Shown here in pieces: positions 1-8,282 of a DNA stretch of 33,996 nucleotides. Made by a program: the position numbers and the translations under genes. The notes beneath the pieces were generated by a model. It did no database searches. It saw nothing but the letters and a program-made list of their open reading frames with translations, and was not told the origin of the DNA. Origin of the DNA: DASXMX01 sp036794395 (GTDB lineage Bacteria > Planctomycetota > Phycisphaerae > Tepidisphaerales > Tepidisphaeraceae); contig DAIRGS010000044.1 of NCBI GenBank assembly GCA_036794395.1, forward strand, positions 1 to 33,996, written 5' to 3'. The first letter of the stretch is position 1; the number at the start of each line of letters is the position of its first letter.

Positions 1-318
1 CCCCACCTCCAGGAGGCTCCCCACCCGCCCGTACAGGTCCACCCTTCCAACCGTGGGCTCGGTGATGCGGCTCAGGACCTTGAGCAGCGTGCTCTTGCCG
101 GCACCGTTGCGGCCGATGATGCCGACCACTTCGCCGGCGTGAACCTGGAAGTCAATGTCCTTCAGCGCCCAGAACGTTTCCAGTCTTTTCCCGCGGAACG
201 GGTGCCGCAGCCGGTTGACCACCGCGTCGCGAAACGTCGGGAGCCGCGTGCGGGCGTGGTCGATCTGGTAAGACTTGCCGAGCCCGCGTACGTTTATCGC
301 CAAGTCGTTAGAGGACAT
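1..318 (-). CDS. wzt: ABC polysaccharide exporter, ATP-binding subunit (Wzt-type), partial
   Basis: Nucleotide-binding subunit that would power export of a lipid-linked polysaccharide across the inner membrane. Only the first 106 codons are visible; the gene runs off the left edge. The Walker A motif GRNGAGKST is at residues 69-77, followed by SRITEPT-GRV, the usual continuation in O-antigen and teichoic-acid exporters (Wzt/TagH). The extra N-terminal stretch with FRDAV..LRHPF is typical of this subfamily. Walker B, the signature motif and any C-terminal carbohydrate-binding domain are outside the window. The ATG at 316-318 lies 6 nt after a GGAGG and overlaps the end of the permease gene by 11 bp, so the two are co-translated. 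The family assignment is firm; the exported polymer is unknown. Confidence 0.93.
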   Translation of the reverse strand, partial: MSSNDLAINVRGLGKSYQIDHARTRLPTFRDAVVNRLRHPFRGKRLETFWALKDIDFQVHAGEVVGIIGRNGAGKSTLLKVLSRITEPTVGRVDLYGRVGSLLEVG

Positions 319-1168
319 CGGCAAACCTCCGCTCCATCCGCTTGAACGTCAGCAGGCCGAAGCCCAACAGCCCCAGCACCACCGTCACGGCATACGCGAC
401 CGAGCCCCAGTGTACCGTCCCACGCCCCAGGATCGACCACCTGAAGCCTTCCAACAGGGCCGCAAGCGGGTTGAGGTAATACAACGGCAAGAGCCGCCGC
501 GGCACCGACGAAGCTGAATATGCGATTGGGCACGCATAAAGCAACAGTTGCAGGAACGGTGGCAAGGCATATTGCAGATCGCGATAGCTTACCATCAGCG
601 CGGACGTGTAAAGGCCCAATCCCATCGCCGCTGCCAGGAGAAGCCCCAGCCACACCGGCAGCATCAAAAGCGGCCAGCCGACGGGTACGATTCGGTATAC
701 CAGCATCATCACCAACAGGAGCGCCGCGCCCACGAAAAAGTCGATCAACGTCGTCCCGACGGTCGATAGTGGCAGCATCAACCGCGGAAAGTAAACTTTC
801 GATACCAGCCTGGAATTCTCGACCACCGACGCGCTGGCCCGGGTGAGGGTACCGTTGAACGCGTTCCAACCGAGCAGCCCGGTATACGCGAACACCATGA
901 AGGGCACGCCGTCGCTCGACAGCCGCGCGATCCGGCCGAAGACGAAGGTGAAAATGACCGCGGCCAGGAGGGGCTGGAGCACCACCCAGACGATGCCAAG
1001 AATGGTCTGCTTGTAGCGCACCTTGATGTCCCGCTCGGTGAGCGTGCGAAGCAGGTCGCGGTGGAGCCACAGCTCGCGCAGCGATAGCGGGGCCCACGCG
1101 CGGGGCGGCAGGATCGACAGCAGCGGAGGCCTAGGAGAGTCAGTCGGGGGTGTCATATAGGACATCAT
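308..1168 (-). CDS. wzm: ABC-2 type polysaccharide export permease (Wzm-type)
   Basis: Membrane subunit of the polysaccharide ABC exporter, 286 residues, the usual length for Wzm/TagG/KpsM proteins. The N-terminal amphipathic segment LHRDLLRTLTERDIKVRYKQ precedes about six hydrophobic segments. The sequence TILGIVWVVLQPLL is the hallmark of the ABC-2 polysaccharide permease family. The C-terminal periplasmic-loop region YLNPLAALLEGFRW is also typical. It is the upstream gene of the pair and overlaps the ATPase gene. The start is not certain: the reading frame begins ATGATG at 1168 and has a further ATG four codons in (1156), with no strong ribosome-binding site before any of them. It is transcribed away from the dehydratase gene at 1338, so 1169-1337 should hold divergent promoters. 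Confidence 0.93.
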   Translation of the reverse strand: MMSYMTPPTDSPRPPLLSILPPRAWAPLSLRELWLHRDLLRTLTERDIKVRYKQTILGIVWVVLQPLLAAVIFTFVFGRIARLSSDGVPFMVFAYTGLLGWNAFNGTLTRASASVVENSRLVSKVYFPRLMLPLSTVGTTLIDFFVGAALLLVMMLVYRIVPVGWPLLMLPVWLGLLLAAAMGLGLYTSALMVSYRDLQYALPPFLQLLLYACPIAYSASSVPRRLLPLYYLNPLAALLEGFRWSILGRGTVHWGSVAYAVTVVLGLLGFGLLTFKRMERRFADVL

Positions 1169-1322
1169 AAATAGAGATCGAACTCATCTCATGTCGCAAT
1201 CCCCGGCACACCCATCATCGACAGATGCATCGCCCCGTCTTTGCAACGAGTCCAAAAAAGTGCCTGAAGGGATGCCTGGTGTAGTTTGGCGTTTTATTGG
1301 CCGATAGAATGGGGCGATACTT

Positions 1323-1339
1323 TGGCACGACGAGTGCAT
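1323..1339 (+). promoter_or_regulatory. sigma-54-like -24/-12 match before the dehydratase gene
   Basis: The bases TTGGCACGACGAGTGCA put GG at 1324-1325 and GC at 1336-1337, with exactly the 10-nt gap expected of a sigma-54 promoter, and the -24 half matches TGGCACG fully. The problem is position: transcription would start near 1349, inside the reading frame that begins at 1338, although the N-terminal residues look conserved in the family. It may be coincidence. Confidence 0.2.
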
Positions 1340-2549
1340 GAACTTCACTTTTGATCAGAATTCGACCCTCCTCGCCCTGATCGGCCGATCCGAGCCGCTG
1401 TTCGCTCAGGACTTGGGCCGTTATGGCCCCGCGATGGATGATGCGATCCGTCCCGCGCGTTTCCTCGTCATCGGAGGCGCGGGCTCAATCGGCAGCGCCG
1501 TCGTGCGTGAGTTGTTCGCACGGCGTCCAAAGGCGCTTCACGTCGTGGACCTTTCAGAAAACAACCTTGCGGAACTGGTTCGAGACCTGCGCAGCTCTCT
1601 CGGCTACATCGACGGCGATTTCCGCACATTCGCGCTGGATTGCGGCTCGCCCGAATTCGATGCGATGCTCGCCGCTCACGGCCCATACAATTACGTCCTC
1701 AACTTCTCCGCCCTAAAGCATGTCCGCAGCGAAAAAGACCCCTTCACCCTCATGCGGATGATCCGCGTCAACGTCCTGAACACCGACCAGGTCGCTTTAC
1801 GGGCCGTCGAAATGGGGGCGAAAAAGTATTTCTGCGTCTCCACCGACAAAGCCTCAAACCCCGTGAACATGATGGGCGCATCCAAGCGCATCATGGAAAT
1901 GTTCCTGATGCGCCGCGCCGAGTCGATCCCAGTATCGACAGCCCGTTTCGCAAATGTCGCTTTTTCCGATGGATCCCTGCCCCACTCCTGGCGACTGCGA
2001 ATCGCCAAGCGCCAGCCCATCTCGGCTCCCGACGACGTACAACGGTATTTTGTCACGGAGACTGAAGGCGCTATTCTTTGCCTGATGTCCACGTTTCTGG
2101 GGAACAATCGCGACATTTTCTTCCCCAAGACAAGCGGAAGACTTCATCCCGAACGTTTTTCAGACATCGCCCGTCGATATCTTCTAAGCATCGGCCGCGA
2201 GCCGGTAGAATGCAAAACAGAGGACGAAGCCAGAGAACGGGTTGAGGAGCTATCCACTCGTGGCCAGTGGCCCTGTTTTTTTTCCGGCAGCAGCACCACC
2301 GGCGAAAAGGCCCTCGAAGAGTTTTACACTGATGACGAGCAGGTTAACCTCGACCGATACACCGATGTGGGCGTTGTGACCCATGACGTTGGATGGGATG
2401 AGTCCCTGCTCAACGGATTCGAGTCAGGCGTGCGACACATGCTGGCGGACAAACGATGGACGAAACCGCAGTTGGTCGATCTGTTCAACAAAACCCTCAG
2501 CCGTTTCCCACACCGGGAGACGTTCAAGTATCTGGACGACCGCATGTGA
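1338..2549 (+). CDS. UDP-N-acetylhexosamine 4,6-dehydratase-like SDR (FlaA1/CapD family)
   Basis: Short-chain dehydrogenase of the polysaccharide-biosynthesis (FlaA1/WbpM/PglF) group, without the N-terminal membrane domain of WbpM. It should convert a UDP-HexNAc to its 4-keto-6-deoxy form, the precursor of bacillosamine, QuiNAc and similar sugars. The nucleotide-binding GGAGSIG is near residue 47. The catalytic block is STDKASNP followed by NMMGASKR, where Met replaces the usual Tyr of YxxxK, as in WbpM and PglF. The C-terminal portion (TTGEKALEEFYTDDE) matches a cytosolic subgroup that I recall as neighbour of LegC aminotransferases; one lies at 26526 in this window. The start at 1338 is kept because residues 1-35 (LIGRSEPLFAQDL) look conserved in that subgroup. 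The stop overlaps the start of the sugar transferase. Confidence 0.88.
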   Translation: MNFTFDQNSTLLALIGRSEPLFAQDLGRYGPAMDDAIRPARFLVIGGAGSIGSAVVRELFARRPKALHVVDLSENNLAELVRDLRSSLGYIDGDFRTFALDCGSPEFDAMLAAHGPYNYVLNFSALKHVRSEKDPFTLMRMIRVNVLNTDQVALRAVEMGAKKYFCVSTDKASNPVNMMGASKRIMEMFLMRRAESIPVSTARFANVAFSDGSLPHSWRLRIAKRQPISAPDDVQRYFVTETEGAILCLMSTFLGNNRDIFFPKTSGRLHPERFSDIARRYLLSIGREPVECKTEDEARERVEELSTRGQWPCFFSGSSTTGEKALEEFYTDDEQVNLDRYTDVGVVTHDVGWDESLLNGFESGVRHMLADKRWTKPQLVDLFNKTLSRFPHRETFKYLDDRM

Positions 2550-3208
2550 CCAAGCGGCTGATGGACATTGTGCTTTCGGCCGCGGCATTGCTTATCCTGG
2601 CGATTCCGCTCGGCATCGTCGCGCTGATTTTACGTTTCACGGGAGAGGGAGAAGTCTGGTTCCTTCAGGACCGCCTCGGCCGGGATGGCCGGCTCTTTAA
2701 AGTCATCAAGTTCGCCACGATGCGCAAGGACAGCGAGTTCACCGGGACAAAGGATATCACTCTCCGCAACGATCCCCGCGTGCTTCCGTTCGGACGGTTT
2801 CTGCGGCGGCGAAAGATTAATGAACTCCCCCAGCTCATCAACGTCCTTAAAGGCGATATGAGCTTTGTCGGCTGGCGGCCGCTGTTGGTCAAAAGTTTCT
2901 CGTATTACCCGCCTCACGTGCGAGAGCAGATCGTGGCAATGAAGCCGGGGTTGACCGGTGTCGGATCGATTATCTTTCGCGATGAAGAATCGATCGTGGC
3001 CAGGGCAAGCAAATCCCCCGAGCGGGTTTATGCTGAAGACATCGCGCCTTACAAAGGCGAATTGGAGTTGTGGTATCAGAAGAACCAGACTCTCTGGCTT
3101 GACGTGAAGGTGATCGCCTTGACAGCCTGGACCTTGATGCGACCACGCAGCCGTTTGCACGAAAAATGGCTCCCCGGGCTTCCACCCAGGCCGGAATCTC
3201 TTAAGTAA
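2546..3208 (+). CDS. small (PglC-like) polyprenyl-phosphate phosphosugar transferase
   Basis: Monotopic phosphoglycosyltransferase, 220 residues. It would transfer a sugar-phosphate from a UDP-sugar to polyprenyl phosphate and so initiate glycan assembly at the cytoplasmic face. The N-terminal KRLMDIVLS plus a single hydrophobic re-entrant segment (residues ~5-27), the FATMR block and LKGDMSFVG are family hallmarks. The GTG start at 2546 sits inside the dehydratase stop region (ATGTGA), giving translational coupling; an ATG five codons in is the alternative. Oddity: the conserved Asp-Glu dyad of the family (DELPQ) reads Asn92-Glu93 (INELPQ), and the usual VGPRP reads VGWRP. From memory, an NELPQ subfamily exists elsewhere, so this may be a lineage variant rather than a dead enzyme. 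Confidence 0.88.
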   Translation: MTKRLMDIVLSAAALLILAIPLGIVALILRFTGEGEVWFLQDRLGRDGRLFKVIKFATMRKDSEFTGTKDITLRNDPRVLPFGRFLRRRKINELPQLINVLKGDMSFVGWRPLLVKSFSYYPPHVREQIVAMKPGLTGVGSIIFRDEESIVARASKSPERVYAEDIAPYKGELELWYQKNQTLWLDVKVIALTAWTLMRPRSRLHEKWLPGLPPRPESLK

Positions 3209-3255
3209 CGGTATTGGTCCCGTGGCGAGCTGATCACCGCGCTGATCGATTAAAC

Positions 3256-4236
3256 CTAATCACTTCTGGCCCGGCTTGGTGGTTTTGACCCCGGCGTACC
3301 CAATCCACGGTTTCGAAACCGGCAGTACGCATACGCGGCCAGTCCGGCCGGCATCGCTCCGAGACGGAACAAAAATGGCACTATTCCACGACTGTCACGC
3401 AACACCTGCAGCGCAGAACCCTTCAATGTCATGCCGTTTATCCAGACATCGATCAGTGTTTTGAGCAGGTCCGTTTTGTCTTTGAGCAGGTAGTCCAGGT
3501 TAGTATTAAGGTGCCAGTTTTTGAAGAAGTACCGCGGCCCGACATTGCGGCGCAGCCGCGCGGGCATTCCACCCGTCTGAACATTGCTGAGCGACTGCAC
3601 GTCGTCGGCGTAATAAATGCGCAGCGCTTCGTTGACGCATAGGGTTTTGTAACGCCGGGCGATCTGGAACCAGAGGTAATTCTCCGACATGTTCCCCCAG
3701 GTCCACCGTTCGGTCGGATAGGGCACCTCGCGCAGCACGTCTGTTCGGACACATCCCCATTTTTCGCCGGACATTTTATTGAGGTAGACCAGATCGAGGT
3801 TGTGGCTGGTCATTGGACTTTGTGGATACGCACTACCGATGGTCTGGCCCGTGACCGGATCTTTGCATAAGACATTGATTCCCGCGTATTGGGGCCGTTG
3901 GTTTTCCGGAATGCTGAGCCACCAGTACCCGAACCGCTCTAACGCCTCGGGGGTGCACGCATCATCCGAATCGAGCGGCACGAACAGCTCACCTTTGGCC
4001 AATTGAACGGCAGGATTCCAGGCGGTGTGCTTGCCGCCGTTCTCTTTTTTTATGATTTGAACGGGGAAATCTGCCTGGCGTGCGAAACCCTCGAGTACCT
4101 CAACGGAGTTATCGGTAGACCCGTCATCCACCGCGATCCACTCGAAATCCCTGCAAGTCTGCGCGCGCAGTGATTCCCACACGCGGTGGACGCGGTCACC
4201 GCGGTTGTAGACGGGCGTAAACACCGTAAAGAGCAA
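3256..4236 (-). CDS. family 2 glycosyltransferase
   Basis: GT-A fold, family 2 glycosyltransferase, cytoplasmic or membrane-associated, adding one sugar to the growing glycan; donor and acceptor are unknown. It begins with FTVFTPVYNRGDRVHRV, then AVDDGSTDNS and the metal-binding LDSDDAC (DxD-type). The later RTDVLREVPYP and WGNMSENYLWFQIARRY segments place it near GT2 enzymes acting in capsule and O-antigen loci. The frame is open to a GTG at 4302, but the TTG at 4234-4236 is preceded at 5 nt by GGAGG and begins exactly where the family domain begins, so I chose it. It is convergent with the sugar transferase (47 bp between) and lies 101 bp downstream of the FkbM gene on the same strand. Confidence 0.88.
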   Translation of the reverse strand: MLFTVFTPVYNRGDRVHRVWESLRAQTCRDFEWIAVDDGSTDNSVEVLEGFARQADFPVQIIKKENGGKHTAWNPAVQLAKGELFVPLDSDDACTPEALERFGYWWLSIPENQRPQYAGINVLCKDPVTGQTIGSAYPQSPMTSHNLDLVYLNKMSGEKWGCVRTDVLREVPYPTERWTWGNMSENYLWFQIARRYKTLCVNEALRIYYADDVQSLSNVQTGGMPARLRRNVGPRYFFKNWHLNTNLDYLLKDKTDLLKTLIDVWINGMTLKGSALQVLRDSRGIVPFLFRLGAMPAGLAAYAYCRFRNRGLGTPGSKPPSRARSD

Positions 4237-4337
4237 ATTAACCTCCGAAACACATTTGGCGATCTCCGCCGAGACCACCCGATCAGCCTCTGGACACACC
4301 ACATATTACCGAGGGTGCCGATTAGAATAGCACCACT

Positions 4338-5153
4338 TCAGGTACGTATTCTGCATACGGTCAGCTCGCCGGAGCGCGAAATTTGAAAGTCCCTTCCGGC
4401 GACGGCCATTGCAAAAAGTCGTTCACAGTCGGCCCCGTGAAGTTCGATTGCAAGATTATCCACAAGGTCCAGCCAATCGCAGCCGTGCCGAAGCAATTCG
4501 GCTTCAGATCCCTCAATGTCAATCTTGAGAATTGAGATTCGGGAATGTCCAGACTCGCGCAAAAGGGTCTGAATATCGACAGCCGACACGTCCGGCTGTT
4601 CGCCATCGCGGGTTTCCCGTACCTGCACCCCCCACTCGTTACGATCTCCGGGTCGCGGCCGCACCACCGTCAGATCGCAGGCGTAAGACCATATTCCCTT
4701 CTGGACTACCCGAAAACGGCTATGGAACAGAGAAAGATTCTGTTCGAGCAATTCGAAGTTTGCTTGGTCAGGCTCGACAGCAATAACACTCGCCTTCGGG
4801 TGACGGCTCAAAAAATAGGCCGATGTATAGCCGACATTGGCGCCGCAATCGATGATCAGGCTGACGTTTGTCAGATCATTAAAACACGCGTAATCGCATT
4901 GCGCAAAAACCTGGTAGAACACCCTGTCGTCGCTGCTCATTCTTCGGCACTGAAGCGGGTGATTGCAGAACTTCGACCGCATCTGCACGGGCCTTGAACT
5001 CCTCCCCAGAAACCTGTTGAGCAAAGTTACCTTCACCAAAGACCAGGTACCGGCCAGGCCCGCCCCGTAAGCGGCGCGACTGAGTCGGATGATTTTTTTG
5101 AGCAACCTCACGTTTTCCTTCCGCGTCCACCATTGCTTCGTCTCCAACACCAT
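4338..5153 (-). CDS. FkbM-family SAM-dependent methyltransferase
   Basis: Class I methyltransferase of the FkbM family, 271 residues, usually O-methylating sugars or other small hydroxyl-bearing groups. The SAM-binding glycine motif IIDCGANVGYTSAYF starts near residue 103, the acidic end of strand 2 is VIAVEPD, and the family signature ILKIDIEGSE lies near residue 218. The ~80-residue N-terminal extension, basic and weakly hydrophobic (GAGLAGTWSLVKVTLL), is common in FkbM proteins of polysaccharide loci. The ATG at 5153 has a GGCAGG sequence 4 nt upstream. It is divergent from the GT4 gene at 5403, with promoters presumably in the 250 bp between. The likely role is methyl decoration of the glycan. 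Confidence 0.9.
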   Translation of the reverse strand: MVLETKQWWTRKENVRLLKKIIRLSRAAYGAGLAGTWSLVKVTLLNRFLGRSSRPVQMRSKFCNHPLQCRRMSSDDRVFYQVFAQCDYACFNDLTNVSLIIDCGANVGYTSAYFLSRHPKASVIAVEPDQANFELLEQNLSLFHSRFRVVQKGIWSYACDLTVVRPRPGDRNEWGVQVRETRDGEQPDVSAVDIQTLLRESGHSRISILKIDIEGSEAELLRHGCDWLDLVDNLAIELHGADCERLFAMAVAGRDFQISRSGELTVCRIRT

Positions 5154-5402
5154 TTAACCTGCCGCCAAGCGTGTGACGCCAATTCCAATGAATCACCCTG
5201 ACGATGCTCCATGTCAATGCAACCTGAAGTATATCGGCGTTAATAGATCGCCTCGTATCGAACAACGCCGCATTCGTTTGGCAATCGCCGTGGCACGTGG
5301 GCCACCTTGCATGTGATGAACGGGAACCGTAACCTCAAGAGGCGAGATGGGTTTGCGGCATTTGCCGGCTCCGGCTCGGCAGCAACGGCGGCAATCGAAT
5401 CG

Positions 5403-6668
5403 ATGCGGGTGCTCTGGTTTACACATCTTCCCCTGGACGCTGTCAATCGTCATTTTGGCCGGCCGACCACCGGCACCGGGTTCTGGATTCACTCGTTGGT
5501 TTCACCACTTATTGAGTCAGGCCGAGTTGACTTGGCGATCGTGACTGCAACGGCCGGCGACCCACCATACCGATTTACGGAAAGTGGCGTCAAATACTTC
5601 AATATTCCCCAGAATAAGTTTCTCGAGGTCTTCGGTCTCTTTGGCGGGTACCGGCGCAACGGTTATCTGCGGGAAGCGGCATCGATTATTGAAGCTTGGA
5701 AACCGGACATTATTCACGTTCATGGCACCGAGCGATTCTTCGGCCTGGTACGGGCGCGAAACCTGACTCGTGTGCCGACGGTGGTGTCGATCCAGACGAT
5801 TATGGCCGAGTACGCGCGCTGGGCATGGGGGTCGATGGCGTGGGGCGATATATTGCGCAATACGACCTTGTGGGAACTCTCCCGGAATGCAACGATGCCA
5901 GCCGATGCATACCGTCACTGGCGCCAAGCCTGCGTCGAACGACAGATCCTCAATTCCATGGACGGCGTTCTTGGCCGCACCGCATGGGACCGCTCGCACG
6001 TACGTCTGATAAACCCGAGCGTCCCCTATTTTCACGTCGATGATATGATGCGCCCCGAGTTTAGACTAACCGAACCGTGGTCACTCCAATCCGTCCGCCG
6101 CGGAAGCTTGATTACGACATCGTCCCCCGGAGCGGCAAAAGGAGTAGCGGTCCTGTTACGGGCTTTGCATGCGCTCCGGAGGTGGGGCCATGACGTTCGA
6201 CTGAAGATTGCCGGCGTCTCACGCGTGACGGGACGGCGCGCCTCCGACCGATACTTATTCAAGCTGGTTGACGATCTCGAGCTGGATGGCGTTGTCGAAT
6301 TCCTGGGTTGGTGCGAGGCGAAAGAACTCGTCGATCACCAACGGCAGTCACATTGTTTTGTGACGCCCTCGTTTATCGAAAATGGATGCAATGCTTTGAG
6401 CGAGGCACAACTCCTGGGTATGCCCTGTGTGGCCTCTCATGCGGGAGGCCTTACGACCACTATTCGCGACGGCCAGACCGGGCTGTTGTTCAGCCGGGGC
6501 GATCCGGCGATGCTCGCGGCCAAAGTCGAGGCGGTCCTGCTGGATGATGGCCTTGCCGTAAAAATTGGGGCTGCGGCACGAGTCGATGCGCAACTTCGGC
6601 ACGAACCGGCCCGAATCGTCAGTGCCCTCTTGGACGCTTATCACAGGGTCGCCCAAACCCGACAGTGA
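5403..6668 (+). CDS. family 4 glycosyltransferase
   Basis: GT-B fold retaining glycosyltransferase, about 421 residues from the chosen start. The N-terminal domain begins MRVLWFTHLPLD and includes DIIHVHGTERF. The C-terminal donor-binding domain has SSPGAAKGVAVLLRAL, VEFLGW and the family-4 E-x7-E motif in IENGCNALSEAQ, then GLLFSRGD. The open frame extends to an ATG at 5307, but the 32 extra residues are low-complexity (GSGSAATAA) and the family normally starts with a MRVLxxT-like strand, so I placed the start at 5403; no strong ribosome-binding site supports either. It is the first gene of a plus-strand run that continues to 11902. Donor and acceptor sugars cannot be told from sequence. Confidence 0.88.
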   Translation: MRVLWFTHLPLDAVNRHFGRPTTGTGFWIHSLVSPLIESGRVDLAIVTATAGDPPYRFTESGVKYFNIPQNKFLEVFGLFGGYRRNGYLREAASIIEAWKPDIIHVHGTERFFGLVRARNLTRVPTVVSIQTIMAEYARWAWGSMAWGDILRNTTLWELSRNATMPADAYRHWRQACVERQILNSMDGVLGRTAWDRSHVRLINPSVPYFHVDDMMRPEFRLTEPWSLQSVRRGSLITTSSPGAAKGVAVLLRALHALRRWGHDVRLKIAGVSRVTGRRASDRYLFKLVDDLELDGVVEFLGWCEAKELVDHQRQSHCFVTPSFIENGCNALSEAQLLGMPCVASHAGGLTTTIRDGQTGLLFSRGDPAMLAAKVEAVLLDDGLAVKIGAAARVDAQLRHEPARIVSALLDAYHRVAQTRQ

Positions 6669-6737
6669 GGTTGAACGTAGCAGTGTTGCCCGGGATTCCG
6701 CAGCATAAAGGCTAGACTTTGGAGACAATCAATTCCC

Positions 6738-6911
6738 ATGACAGATCTGCTTCAGTACGCTACCGTACCTGATTCGTCGCACGATCAGGACGCGACGGCG
6801 CGACGGAGTCTGCATGCTCCGCGGAATATCGATGCGGCCCCTCGATGCCTTCGGTGTGGCCGCAAACTCACAAAGCCCGGCCGACGTATGTTGAAAAGAT
6901 TCGCCCTATAA
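6738..6911 (+). CDS. small Cys-containing hypothetical protein (57 aa)
   Basis: Short ORF in the gap between the GT4 gene and the Wzy-like gene, starting ATG at 6738, with a GGAG 13 nt upstream, and ending TAA at 6911. It reads MTDLLQY, then a polar Asp/Ala/Arg-rich middle, then CLRCGRKLTKPGRRM, a single CxxC pair that is only half of a typical zinc ribbon. The notable point is the first seven residues: the next gene begins MTDLLDY, and the codons for the shared residues differ at nearly every third position. That argues for selection on the peptide rather than recent duplication. I do not recognise a function, and it could be non-coding. Confidence 0.35.
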   Translation: MTDLLQYATVPDSSHDQDATARRSLHAPRNIDAAPRCLRCGRKLTKPGRRMLKRFAL

Positions 6912-6947
6912 CTTTCCATTTCGGCATCCTGATTCCTGGCGCGACCC

Positions 6948-8282
6948 ATGACCGACTTGCTCGATTATCCCCCAACAAGTTCAGCGCCCGACCTCGCGGA
7001 CTATTCGCGTCGGCGACTGAGCACGCGGCTCGCATTGATCTTGGGGGTCGCTGCCATCATGATTTGGCGGGAAATCTTCTGGGTTTACTCCTTTCCAGTA
7101 TCACAGCACACGTTGGCGATCGATTTTTCCGTGCTGCTGCTGCTGCTTCTTGGGCTCTTTACCTGGCGAGTCAAGCGAACCGAGCCTCCGATACCTTCCA
7201 GGTTCGGGTTTTCGGGGCGCTTGGTGATTCTAACGATTTGGATCGCTCTAATGATGGCCTTGGGAGGGATGCGCGGGAATATTCCGAACGTGGTTTTTAA
7301 GGAAGCCGTCGTCTTCCTGATGTTTGCGATGTGGTTGTTCCTCGGAAGATACGATTCTGTCTGGCAGGCAATTCGCAATCCTCTCCTGGTGGTCTTTTAC
7401 GCCGGCTTTGTAATCATTTTGCTTACGTATCGGATGCCCGGGGTTCTCACCACCTTTGAAGGATCCACGGAGTTCGACATCCGAGGAATGCCCCGAAACC
7501 TTTCCACAGTAGGCTACTCCTGCCGATTCGTCATGGAACTTGGTTTACTGATGGGCGCGTTGGGCTTGGTGCGGCGGCGATATGACGGCATTAAGCTGTT
7601 GCTCCTGGGAGGCCTTGCGATTTACGCCGCGATCCTTATCGGCATGTTCGAATTTCGCGGCTCGGTGGTTATTGTCGGCGTTTTGTTAGCGAGTTATTTT
7701 CTGGTGCTACCGACGGTTAGACGGGAACTGCCTATTGGAACGTTCATCGGGCTCAGCTTGGTTGCAATCGCGTCCTTCGTGATCTTCTCCAGAACACAGG
7801 CTTATACTGACCTCATGACTCGCTTCGCAAGGGAACAGGTATTTGCCCACCGGTTCAGCGAAAGTGAAGCATTTTTCAAGGACATGAATGGGCTCGACCT
7901 GGTAGTCGGTCGAGGAATGGGCGGATGGTATCGAGGCCCGTATTGGGCTCACGGGCTGTTCTACAACGGCGAATGGCAGTGGTCCGCCAACCATTTTGGA
8001 ATTCTGGGTTTCGTCCTGCGAGGCGGGGTGCTGCTGCTGGCCTTTATGGCAAGCTTTGTCATCCCGATCTTTCTTCCCAAGCCGCATGGCTGGTATGAGA
8101 ATGAATACAATCTTGCCGCTCTGGTCCTGGCGCCGGTCCTGATCGTAAACGTCCTGGTAAACCCGATACTTTTCCTGCCCGATGCTTTTTTCAACCTGCT
8201 GATTACCGGCTTTTGTCTGGCCCGGTTTTCAACCCCCGTCATGGACCCTAATTTATGGCCGGCGCCCGAGCACCAGGAATAG
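6948..8282 (+). CDS. polytopic membrane protein, O-antigen polymerase/ligase-like (Wzy/WaaL)
   Basis: Membrane protein of 444 residues with roughly ten to twelve hydrophobic segments and a long external loop near residues 280-345. It resembles the O-antigen polymerase/ligase superfamily. The loop contains VVGRGMGGWYRG, and the following segment SANHFGILGFVLRGG has the H-x-G-x-LG arrangement common in Wzy and WaaL proteins. Such proteins either polymerise repeat units or join a finished glycan to its carrier, outside the membrane. Because the window has an ABC exporter and no Wzx flippase, a ligase or other use of this fold is as likely as polymerase. The ATG at 6948 has no clear ribosome-binding site. 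The last 28 bp overlap the next GT4 gene. Confidence 0.75.
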   Translation: MTDLLDYPPTSSAPDLADYSRRRLSTRLALILGVAAIMIWREIFWVYSFPVSQHTLAIDFSVLLLLLLGLFTWRVKRTEPPIPSRFGFSGRLVILTIWIALMMALGGMRGNIPNVVFKEAVVFLMFAMWLFLGRYDSVWQAIRNPLLVVFYAGFVIILLTYRMPGVLTTFEGSTEFDIRGMPRNLSTVGYSCRFVMELGLLMGALGLVRRRYDGIKLLLLGGLAIYAAILIGMFEFRGSVVIVGVLLASYFLVLPTVRRELPIGTFIGLSLVAIASFVIFSRTQAYTDLMTRFAREQVFAHRFSESEAFFKDMNGLDLVVGRGMGGWYRGPYWAHGLFYNGEWQWSANHFGILGFVLRGGVLLLAFMASFVIPIFLPKPHGWYENEYNLAALVLAPVLIVNVLVNPILFLPDAFFNLLITGFCLARFSTPVMDPNLWPAPEHQE

